DNA from: Pyronema omphalodes
Taxonomy: Eukaryota; Ascomycota; Pezizomycetes; Pezizales; Pyronemataceae
Direction: 5' to 3'
NCBI GenBank assembly: GCA_024516155.1
Contig: JAJJXM010000083.1
Span: 124,001-188,000, forward strand
Length of the DNA: 64,000 nucleotides
Position numbers and translations under genes: made by a program. This document shows, one piece after another, positions 38,016-48,300 of the stretch. Under the pieces are notes generated by a model, which was given only the letters and a program-made list of their open reading frames with translations, did not search any database and was not told the DNA's origin. Numbering within the stretch: position 1 is the stretch's first letter; every line of letters begins with the position of its first letter.

Positions 38016-39503
38016 TGGCGGCGAGAGACGGTGATTCGATACATAGCGGAACGGGATTGGCGGTGGGTTCGGACCGGTTGGGAACGGGTATTTTGAACGG
38101 AGGAATTTGGGCGGTTAATTTTTATTCCGCTCTTTCGATCCAGAGCTATTACTTTTTTTTTTTTGCCTGTAAAGTACGTCAAGTTGCGTAGGATGGACTG
38201 TCTATGACGAGCATACATAGAAAGCAGCGCGAGTTCGTTGCACGTTGTTAGCTGGCGGGAACAGTTGTCATGCGTTTTTTTTTCTTTTCTGTCATTAGTG
38301 CGCTGGATGAATTGGATGAATTGTATTTCTTCCCTTGTGTTTTACCCGTGGCAAGCTTCTGGAACATGAAATGGAACAATGTGAGTTTTTTTTTCCTTTC
38401 GCGAAGAAAGATAACGTGTTCGCCACTCACCCCCGATGAGCATGAGCATGAAAGGGAGATGGAGAAGGCTTAGATATATGCTGCTGGTGCTGGTGTTGGT
38501 GCTGGTGTAGTGGGCTTGTCGGATGATGATGATGATATGCTGAGATGGGATGGCTTTTTATGGTGTGTACGCCAGTGTAGTTTTTCGGCCTAGATGACGA
38601 AAATGGCTTGGTGATGGAAAAGGCTTGGTGACAGATACCACCAGTGATCATATGTACTTAGAACCACTGATAGATAGATGCCACCGTAGATATAGATAGA
38701 ACCAGAATAGATAGAATCACAGATAAATAGAACCAGAACAGATAGAACCATAGATAGAACTACAGATACAGATAGACAAATCCAAAATACGTACATACAT
38801 ACGAATCCAAAATACGTACGGATGCGATATGCGATATGTGATGTGGTGATGTAGGATGTGTGAAACATCAGTACGTAGTTGCAGTTGCATAATCGCGACG
38901 GTCACTTCGCTTGCAGTAGTTTCGACGCTATGTTATTGGTTCCGGCGGCTTGAAAGTTGATGGTAGGGTTGGGGTGTATGGTTCCATGGATGTGGTTGGG
39001 GTTGGGGTTTATGCTTGATGCTTGGTATGGTGGATGCTGGATGCTGGATGGGTTGCCGCTTCTTGCCTTGTGCCGATATGGACTCGGGATGGGGATGGGG
39101 ATGGGTGATGGGATGGTCGGCGGTCGTGGTCGGTGGTCCTGGTCGTGGTCGGCGACTCCTGCCCTGCCCTGCTCGGGTCGGGAAATCTCGTGATATTGGT
39201 GATACTGGTGATCCCAGAAATCAACGAAATACCCGCGATCCTCGAGATATAGATAATCAGCGGCCTTGGGATAGATAACCAGTGGCCTAGAGACTACTGT
39301 TGGAACTTGCTTTGGGCTTTGGGCTTTGGTGGCTTTGGGGTTGCGGGGTTGGCTCCTGGCTTTGCTGGGCTGGTGATTATGATGATGATGGTTTGGAAGT
39401 CTCCACCATAGAAACGAAATCCGTGAAACGAGTGGAACTAGTAGAATGCATGGGATGCGTGGAGCTGATTATGTAAACACATATCTATATCTACAGCACC
39501 ATA

Positions 39504-39584
39504 CAGATTCACCAGATTCGCCAGATTCACCAGATTCACCAGATTCACCAGATTCACCAGATTCACCAGATTTACCAGATTCGC
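39504..39584 (+). repeat. 9-base minisatellite (CAGATTCAC)9
   Basis: Nine contiguous copies of CAGATTCAC, with T and G variants in three units. Because the unit is a multiple of three, the minus strand reads VNL repeats in frame. Confidence 0.95.
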
Positions 39585-40450
39585 TACACAGAGACCCTGA
39601 GTCTTAACATTTCGCTCCCGCTTCCGCTCCGTGTGCCGTAAGTTTCTCACTCTAAATTTCAAGTTGTAAGCGAAACTTGTTTAATATGGTGAGTGAACTA
39701 TGGTGAATGAAAAGCTTATTTTTAATCGTTTATTTTTACATATTCTTGCAAGTTTTTAATTGGTATACAGACCCTGAATTTGAAGTCGCCTGTAGCCGGA
39801 TGGTTACTAGATCGAGATATAGACTGCAACCCAGAAATCTTGAAAGTTGAAATAGAAACAGAGAAATAGAAATAGAAATAGAAATAAACTTTTTCGGTTC
39901 TTTTCGGTTTTTAGTTCTTGTTTTTGTTCTTGGCTTGTTTTGAGTTCGTCGTTATCATTCTTGGTTCGTCGTTATCATTATCATTATCATCGTCAAATGT
40001 CATATCATACCATACCATACCATAAGAGCATGAAACAAAAGCAGAAACTAAAGCTCGTGATGATTACGATTATGAGATCCTTTACCCGCCCGCCAGTGCA
40101 AGATGATTCAAACCCCCGCCCTGCACTGCACCGTCTCGCTACGTCGTAAATTCTAAATTCCAAGTCCAAGTCCATCAGAGAACTCTAAAATCTTAACCCA
40201 ACCCAACCAGCCCCAGCAACCGGAACCGCAGCGGAACGGAAAAACTACGGGAGCCAAGACTTACATACTGAACCATGGTCCTGCGCACGCCGCACGCCGC
40301 ACGCCGCGCAATCTTCGGTCTATGCTCCATGCCAATACCCGCTAGATAACTGTACTGTAGATAACTGTAGATAACGAAGCTGATCTAATATCTATAGCAC
40401 CATAGGGCCTTTATGGATCTTCTCCCGTTACTTTCCGCCGTTACTTTCCG

Positions 40451-40496
40451 CTGGGCTTTGCTGGGCTTTGCTGGGCTTTGCTGGGCTTTGCTGGGC
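40451..40496 (+). repeat. 10-base tandem repeat (CTGGGCTTTG)4
   Basis: Four perfect CTGGGCTTTG units plus a partial fifth, followed by a near-complementary GCAAAGCCAAGCCAAGCC run, so the block can fold back. Related CTGGGCTT-like units recur at 43300-43365. Confidence 0.9.
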
Positions 40497-41646
40497 AGGG
40501 CAAAGCCAAGCCAAGCCAAGCCATGCCATGCCAAGAATCTTCGGAGAATTTACAGAATCTTCAGAGAATTTACAGAAGAAATTGAAGATATGGTAAGATA
40601 TGATGAGATAGAAGATAGGTTAAGCCCCCCCCCCCCCCCTCAAGTGGCGAGTTGTGAGATTCGAGATACAGGGTACCCGGGAAACGTAGGAACGTAGGAA
40701 CGACGGAGAAAAAGGGCTTCTACATATAAAGGTTTTGATAAAGATTATAGTACCATATCGTATCGTGTTGTTTCAAGGGGTTGGGCTTGGGTTTGGGTTG
40801 GGCTTGGGTTGTGGATGATGTAGATTATTCGAAGATCTGATGGAGATGATGTAGATTATTCGAAGATTTGATGGATCTGATCTATGTAGATATGTATAGA
40901 TCTTTGTATCTACATATAGATCTCCGTACATATCAACAAGTAGATCCACCATAATCCCATCTATAATCCCATCTATAATCCCATCTATAATCCCATCTCT
41001 TATCCTATCCTATCTCACAGTATATCTTCCTACCTCCCAACCTTCCCACGTACATACCTCCCAACCTTCCAACCCTCCTACATACCTTCCTACATACCAC
41101 CATGTAAACATCGTAGCAGAGTAGGACTTTTACCAGAGATCTACCAGAGATTTACCAGAGATTTACCGGAGCCGGAGCCAGACGGAGCCAGTCGGAGTCG
41201 GAGCAGAACCCTAATTGTCTTATGTACCTAATGTACATGTCTTACAAGTGTATCACCTGTGGCTGGAACTAGGGACTAGGGACTAGGGACCGGGGTGGGG
41301 TGGCTGGGGACCGGGGCTGGGGACCGGGGCTGGGGATTGGGATGGGGTTGGGTGATTCAGTTCATATGCTGTTGCTTGGTTGGGTTGCTTGGTTGGGTTG
41401 CTGGTTGCTTGGGTTGGGTTTGGTTATGTAATTCCCTAAATTCGTCATTATCATTGTCATTATCATCTCTATGCTTGCTATATACGATGGCATATACATC
41501 CTCTAATCTCAGCACGTAAAGTTATTCTAAAGTTTTGGTGTTGATACCATACCGTCTTTAAAGTCTAGGTACAATTACAGTACAGTTCGACTGTACCTAG
41601 ATTTATCTCAACATGATGGGACGACGATGATGAGGACGATGATGAT

Positions 41647-41671
41647 GGTGGTGGTGGTGGTGGTGGTGGTT
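41647..41671 (+). repeat. (GTG)n microsatellite
   Basis: About eight GTG triplets in a row, preceded by a GATGAT run. Confidence 0.85.
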
Positions 41672-41693
41672 TGTAGCATACATACGGTACCGT

Positions 41694-41754
41694 GACAAAA
41701 GTGACCGTCACTTTTCTGTGCTAAGCGCCGCGCGGGGTGACGGTCACTTTTGTC
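41694..41754. repeat. Perfect 18-base inverted repeat with nested palindromes
   Basis: The arms 41694-41711 and 41737-41754 (GACAAAAGTGACCGTCAC and its exact complement) are separated by a 25-base GC-rich spacer with GCGCCGCGC. Each arm also contains its own palindrome (AAAAGTGAC-C-GTCACTTTT at the left, GTGAC-G-GTCAC at the right). Confidence 0.95.
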
Positions 41755-44746
41755 CAGCACCTCGTACCTTTCCTTTCGTGCATAGACAAGGCGATGACAG
41801 CATCCCGAAATATACAAAGTGGCAAATTACATATCCACCAGCAAGAATTTCAAGAATTCAGCAAGTACCCTTACTTAGTTGTAGATTTTAGATTTTAGAT
41901 TTTAATAGATTTTAGAGTTTAGAGCCATTTGCTATGTTTGTTTATGTTAAGTGTTTATGTTAAGTTTTAGGATGGAAGATCGATTCGTTTATTCGTTTTT
42001 TTGTTTCTTTCCTTCTTTTTTGCTTCTACTGTTCCATCGTTGGTTGGTTGACCATTGCGCTGCTGACCGTCGTTGCGCTGTTCATCAGATCCTGTTTCCT
42101 GTTTCCTGTTTCGTTGGTTTAATGGTTTGATGGAAGCTTCCATAGAAGCCAGAAACCCAGCTATCCAGCTACCCAGCGCTTCCATCCAGCATCCAGCATC
42201 CATCGTTCATCCATCCATCAGCGGTCATCAGCGGTCATCGTTGCTCGTTTATTATTTTTCAAGTTTCTTTTATCGCAGCGGGTGGTTCATCATGACGATG
42301 ATTATCGATCATTACTAGTAAGAATCTGGTTGAAGATCTGAAGATCGTCTATGGTTTTTCTCTGATTAACTATTCTCCCATTCACCCATTCGTCTGATTG
42401 GTTTGATTCGTCTGTGGTTCGTCTGATTCGTCGATTTGTTCATTCGTTCATTCGTCCATTTGTCGATTAGTCGATTAGTCGCGCCTGCTGGTGGATGTAT
42501 GTACAGTACAGTAGTCGCTTCGCACGCTGCATCAGGCTTCAAGCTTCGGGCTTCACTACTTCAGGCTTCGCAGGCTTCGCAGGCTTCAGCATCTCCCTCT
42601 CTTACTTTCTCTCCTTCCTCGTCAAGTAACAGAGCAGCAGAGCGGAGTGTGGCAGGTGCCAGGTTGTCCACTTTTTGGGATAGGTCTAAGTTAGAGGGGC
42701 TATTCTGGAAGGAGGGGGGTTTGGAAGATATAGTGGGGCTTGGAGGCTTGGAAAGTTATAGCAGGGGGGGCTTGGAATATAGAACAGGGGTTTTAGAATT
42801 TTGGAAAAAGGAAAGGGTTCTTCTTTTTCTTCTTTTTTCTTTTTGTTCTTGTTCTCTTCTTTCCCTTCTTTGCGCTTTTAGGGTTCCCTTTTTATCGCAG
42901 AATTTATTTGTCTATTCTCAATACAGCTACAATTATGGCATACACTACTGCGGGAGAGAGTTAGAAGATGACATCTCACATCTTAAATACTCCACCATAC
43001 ATATCAGCCTTCTTGCTTTGGTGGCCTTCCTTTGCAGGTTTATGGGTAGAGATACAGACAAGTTATGCACAACTTACCTACCTACCTACATCCTCTGAAA
43101 TGGATTGGCTCAAGGAGACTTGGCTAAGATATGCACAGCGGGCAGAGAAAGCGAAAAGATGATTTCAAGAGAGAAGGAAGGAGCACAAGCAGCCGCAGCT
43201 AACTGGGGAGAGAAGGAAGGGATGGATGAAAGTGGATTAGCCTTCTTTTTAAACCCCAAGGGCTGCTACTACTGACTGAGCTTGCTTGACCCGGCTTCAC
43301 TGGGCTTCACTGGCTTCACTGGCTTCGCTGGGCTTTGCTGGGCTTCACAGGGCTTCGCTGGGCTTCATTGCGCGGCGTACGTACGGCGGCGTACTCTTTG
43401 CCTGTTGCTTGCTGGGCGTGTGCTGCGTATTTCCATTTTCAAATTGAAACGCATGCAAAGCATGAACCACCACCACCCACCTTTCATCATCCAGTTGTAC
43501 ACTTTTTTTTTACTGTTCCTCTCACGACGCAGTGCGCAGTCAGCAATTATGGTTGTGGTGGTGGTGTCGCTGCTGCTGCTGCTGGTGGGTTCAGGTTAAT
43601 TTTGCGGGTGCGAGGTGGTGCACGGACGAACGAAAGAACGACACCCACACCCACCCCCCTCTCAGTGCCCACACCAGCCCACAGCCCACAGCCCATAATC
43701 CAACCCACCCACCCACCCTCCCTCCCTCCCATCCACCCACACCGTTGAGAAGAGCGCAAGAGTCTAAAAAGAAGAGTAAACTAAGGTGGAAGATTCGATT
43801 ACCCTTGCTCTTCTGCAAAGTAGGCTATCCTAGCTTCTCCCTCTTCCCTGCAAGTCAGGGATTCTACAAGTCTGCGCTCTCCGGCCCCCTCCACAGGTGA
43901 GCGTCGCACCACTTAGCCTACAGGGATCCCTACAGAGATGCACTTGACTATTTAGGCTTAGAAAGTCTCTACTAACACTAGTTTGAACCAGAGGAACGAG
44001 AGAGTACGCTACTGATGCAGTAGAACGCTACTGCAGAAGCTAGTGGATTGTGGACTAGTGAATCCTAGCAGACCTTGTAAGACCTGGTCAAGGGGGACTA
44101 GCAGGGGCTAGCAGACACACCCGTCCACACCCATACTCCACACTGGCTGCGAGCAAATCCAAGGTCAATACATATCGCGGTTAACCCCCCCAAACCGTGC
44201 AGGTTACAACCAAAGGGCAGCAGCAGTTCAACCACAGCAGCAGCCAACAACACAAAGTCAAAAGGAAATCTACAACTATCCGAAATATTTCGACAAGGAA
44301 AGAAATAGGAAGGAATTAGGAAGGATTAAGGAAAGGGCAAAGGAAGAAATAAGAGGATTGAAAAGAAGTGAATTCGAGAATATCATTCCGAAAATCAACA
44401 AACATCAACAGACAAATCACTCGAGATTTCCGAAACTTCGAATACATACTACAGACATATACTCGACACAGCGAACTTTAATTCGACTCCGATTCGACAT
44501 TTCTATTTTCTAAACAGGGAAAAAAAGAAGAAAGTGTTGAAGAAAATTCGAAAAAAAGTAAAACAATAACAAATAACATCGAAACAAAAACTTCGTACAT
44601 GCCGACTCAGTCTTTCGCATAAGAAGTTTGGTTTTGATTCGAAAATATTTGGAGGATTTTAAACAATTCAGTATTAATTCCCTTCATTATTCGAGCCATT
44701 TCAATCTGCGATTAAACACTTGTCAACACACTCCTTCAACCGCTAT

Positions 44747-44833
44747 GTGAGTACCTGAAAATCGGCAGCCGAGAAAAAAAAAACCGGGAGCCTTGAAACT
44801 CCCGCCAACCTTTGATCTTCAAAAACTAACCAG
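44747..44833 (+). other. Probable 5' UTR intron of the RGS gene
   Basis: A strong donor GTGAGT at 44747 and an AACTAACCAG branch/acceptor ending at 44833 enclose 87 bases just before the RGS start codon. An alternative acceptor lies 10 bases downstream. The intron removes no coding sequence in the chosen model. Confidence 0.55.
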
Positions 44834-44912
44834 TTTTCTCCAGACAACCACACATCGTGCCCGGGACCACGCTCCCTCACGACCAACCACCACCATTCAA
44901 CCCTTTCAGAAT

Positions 44913-46016
44913 ATGACCCGCTCCCATCGTCCCCCATCCCTAAACCTCTCCTTAAGCTCCCGCGAGAGTTCACCGAGCCGATCATCCTCTGAATCCACCG
45001 CACCAGCCGCCATGCGCGTCTATCCCAGCGGGCCCTACTGCTTCAAGCAGCCAACTCTGCACGATGTGCTCAGTAACACTGCTCCCCCTCCATACACATT
45101 AAGTGCCTTTATGGCCTACCTTTCACAAAACCACTGCCTAGAAACCTTAGAATTTACTATGGATGCATCCCGCTACCGAAAACACTACAACAACATAACC
45201 AACCCAGCAGAAAACAGCTCAGCAAACAGCAAAGACTGTGCATTTGTCAGAAAGCTATGGAGGAAGCTATTAGATGCATATATCGTCCCCAATGGACCGC
45301 GGGAGGTGAACCTACCCTGCAACATCCGCGACCAAATTCTTTCCATCCCCAACCTCCGAACCCCACCTCCTCCCGAGGCTCTCGACCCCGCCGTAGAAAT
45401 CGTACACGAGTTGATGCAAGAATCCGTTCTCGTTCCCTTCCTGAGCGAAATGAGCAATTCAACCTCCTACACAGATCCCTGCACAGTAGGATTCCGATCC
45501 TCGAGTCCACCCACAGAAATCTACCAACCATTTCCTCACGGAACACAAGCGATGGGTCAATCATTAGATGAAAGAATGCTTCATTCCCATCGAACACATT
45601 CTCCTCCTTCTCCTGTGGATTACTCCGCTTCCTACTCTGTACCTTCCCGTCATCACTCAAGATCCTCCAGTCCCTTCTCCGCAGCTTTGGGCTGGCATCA
45701 TTCCCGTGCTTCATCCCAACCTCAACATTCCAGCCAACCTCACCCCGGTAGCCAGCATTCCCATCTTTCCCAGACATCCCAGACATCCCAGACATCACAA
45801 CAGTCCTGGCAATCAAGCGATATGTTAATGGAAGACAATTCCGGCGCTTCAACACCGAACTGGGGTTCTCCAATGACTCCGCCTACTACTCCTCCTGCTG
45901 GGGAATTCTGTACCTCCCCCCGAAAGGGTGAGCGCGGTTGGAAACGTATGGCTGGGGGATTAGGACGAGGTCTCGGATGGGGGAGAAAGAAGGAGGGTCA
46001 GTATAATCACTGGTAA
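44913..46016 (+). CDS. RGS-domain protein (G-protein signalling regulator)
   Basis: Predicted GTPase-activating protein for a heterotrimeric G-alpha subunit. It is a single coding exon of 367 residues, and the start is the first in-frame ATG (the frame is open upstream only from a TTG). The Ser/Pro-rich N-terminus (1-40) is followed by an RGS fold at about 47-178. This fold shows PTLHDVLSNTAPPPYTLSAF, the hallmark YLSQNHCLETLEF, LWRKLLDAYI, then PREVNL, IRDQIL and LDPAVEIVHELMQESVLVPFL. The rest is Ser/His/Gln-rich low complexity with a TSQTSQTSQ run and SPMTPPTTPP-type phosphosite-like motifs. It ends in a basic Gly/Trp tail GWKRMAGGLGRGLGWGRKK. Early RGS placement and length resemble the Aspergillus RgsA-type group; this is judged from memory. 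A long A-rich leader with a probable 5' UTR intron precedes it. Confidence 0.85.
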   Translation: MTRSHRPPSLNLSLSSRESSPSRSSSESTAPAAMRVYPSGPYCFKQPTLHDVLSNTAPPPYTLSAFMAYLSQNHCLETLEFTMDASRYRKHYNNITNPAENSSANSKDCAFVRKLWRKLLDAYIVPNGPREVNLPCNIRDQILSIPNLRTPPPPEALDPAVEIVHELMQESVLVPFLSEMSNSTSYTDPCTVGFRSSSPPTEIYQPFPHGTQAMGQSLDERMLHSHRTHSPPSPVDYSASYSVPSRHHSRSSSPFSAALGWHHSRASSQPQHSSQPHPGSQHSHLSQTSQTSQTSQQSWQSSDMLMEDNSGASTPNWGSPMTPPTTPPAGEFCTSPRKGERGWKRMAGGLGRGLGWGRKKEGQYNHW

Positions 46017-46896
46017 ACCCTGCCGTTCACTGTCTACTGTAACACCACTGTACTTTTACGATTTCCTTTGTCTTTTGCTTTACTTTGCTTTGCTTGTTTA
46101 TTGGTCAACGCAGCGCGGCGTCACGGATTGCTTTGTTTTTTTTGACTTTGACTTTGACTTGTATATATCCCTATTTCCCTGTTTTCTATTGTATTGTATT
46201 GTATTGGTTCCCCGGGCATTGGGCTGGAGTTTTTTTTTTTTTTTTTTTTAAGGAGTCTTATGGGTATGGGTTGCGGTTTATATTGTTTTTATCTTTCTTT
46301 CTTGGTTTTTTCATCCTGTTTTATCTTATTTCCCTTTTTCCCTTTTTCTCTTATTTCTCTTGTTATTCTCAAAGGGGGTATCAAAGGGGCAGGGTAGCGG
46401 GGTAGCAGGATGGGACAGTGGGACGGTGTTAGAGGTGACTATCAACTTTTTTCCGCCTGGATCTTGGGTTTCTGGGCTTCTGGGCTTCTGGTTTCTGGGC
46501 TACTGCTACTGCTACTGCTACTGCTATGTAATGTGAAAATATTGGGATCTTGGGTTTGGTATTGGGACTTTTGGTATTGGGACTTTTGGTATTGGGACTT
46601 TGGGACTTTGGGTATGGTGTATGGTGTATTGTATGTTATCATGAGTTGGGGGGTGGGGGGTGCATCGCGGCCGGATTTATTACTGGCGCTGCAAAATGGT
46701 GGAGGGAGGAGGGGGGATGTATAGGGGGGGATATGGGATGTATATAGGAATATGGGAATGGTATATGCTGTGTGCTGTATAAATACTACTACTACTACTA
46801 CTACTACTACTGATGCTTGGATATATGGTTGTGAATATGCATGTGAATATGGCTGTGAAGAAAGGAATTTTTGGTGTTTAATTTTTGTGGTTGTTG

Positions 46897-46935
<39 letters not shown>
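46897..46935 (+). repeat. (GA)n microsatellite
   Basis: About 19 GA dinucleotides without interruption. Confidence 0.95.
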
Positions 46936-46945
<10 letters not shown>

Positions 46946-48249
46946 GGTATTTGGATTCTGGAAACTGGGGTTTGGAAACTGGGGTTTGGAAACTGGAAAC
47001 TGGAAGCTTCATTCCTGGGGTCTAGGTATTGATGTAATAACCTGCATAAGGGAAAAATACGAAACTTCAAGAAAACATCACAGTTCACACTCTTCACTTC
47101 GATACTGTATACTGTATACTGTATACTGTATAATTGATTTTTTTGGGGGGGGGGAGATAGAACGATGGAAAAGGTATCTATAAACCAGTATGAAAGATTG
47201 AATCTACATCATAGCATGCGATGAATTTTAGTAGCGCCGGGGGGGGGGGGGGGGGGTGGTTATTTGACAGGTTTTGGGTCTTGGCCATTGGGTATCTGGT
47301 ATACAGTATTGCCAAGACAGGATATGGGATGTGGATATTATCAATATTTCAAAGTTTCAAAGTTTCAATGCATAAGATCAAGAAAACCTTATCCGAAGCC
47401 TCCGACGGCATACATACATACGACTTAACTTAACTTGACTTGAATTGGCCGGAGCTCAGACATCAACCAATTGTGGAGCCTGTATGTAATTAGTAATTAC
47501 TTGACTGCTGGAATCGTTAAATAATTTTACTACTATGCTATGCACAGGAACAGGAATAAGAACAGAAAGGATGAAAAATAGGATGAAAATATAATATCTC
47601 CGATAGACTACATGGAGTTGTTGGTTGCTGTCTGAACACTGGACACTGGATACTGAACACTGGACATTGGACATTGATTCCCATTGACGCCCGCTGCGGA
47701 GACGGTAATAGAGACTCGCGGTCCCCATGCATCTGCTTGCTTCCCCTCCAGATTTACTTCTGAAAACTTACTGACTTGCAGATTTACTAGCTTGCAGACT
47801 TACTAGCTTATTAGCTTACTAACTGCTCCACTGCTCCACTGCTCCACTGCTCCACTGCCACGAGATCCTCGTGTGCTGATACCGATGTCGACAAAATTGA
47901 CCGATACACCGCATTGAATGATCTGATCCTCTGGCGAAACCGATATGACCCGTAATCCCACGAGGTATTTTATGATCGGCGAAGATCCTGATATGAAATG
48001 AATCAGTAACCAAAATCTTCTAAGCTAAATTCATCCCAAAGCAAAGACAGCTGTTACAGTTACAAACTTTACTGTGCGTAGACCTAGATAGACATATATC
48101 TGGTTTGTAACAAATGGGGTTTTTTGGAAAGTTTAGAATTTCCTCTTATGCTATATCATAGTGATGTGCAGAATTTGGCTATGGCTATGGCTAGCTAGGC
48201 TTTACTGTGGTTTTGTTTATGAGCCTAGACATGGCTAATGGCTGTGGTG

Positions 48250-48284
48250 TCTTCGGTCTTCGGTCTTCGGTCTTCGGTCTTCGG
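48250..48284 (+). repeat. (TCTTCGG)5 tandem repeat
   Basis: Five perfect copies of the 7-base unit TCTTCGG. Confidence 0.95.
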
Positions 48285-48300
48285 CCACTGATGAAATATA

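Larger units (their letters stand above)
38016..44745. other. Microsatellite-rich intergenic region
   Basis: Dominated by short tandem motifs (GATAGA, TGATGATG, GATTCACCA, CTGGGCTTTG, GTGGTG, CATCCAGCA and others), a 15-base poly-C run (40625-40639) and skewed G- or C-rich strands. Frames here are repeat artefacts. An 18-base inverted repeat at 41694-41754 is listed separately. The last 500 bases (A-rich, AAACAATAACAAATAAC-like) look like a long 5' leader of the RGS gene. Confidence 0.6.
46017..48300. other. RGS 3' flank and simple-repeat cluster
   Basis: Contains T-rich tracts (46229-46249), (ACT)n at about 46782-46812, a (GA)n run at 46897-46935, TACTGTATACTG repeats near 47105-47130, G-runs at 47145-47154 and 47239-47256, and CTCCACTG repeats at 47826-47858. 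No gene is supported. Confidence 0.6.

Noticed and set aside
40100..40145. tRNA-like string GATTCAAACCCCCGCCC
   Set aside because: Only a T-arm-like piece is present; no acceptor or anticodon stems can be formed around it.
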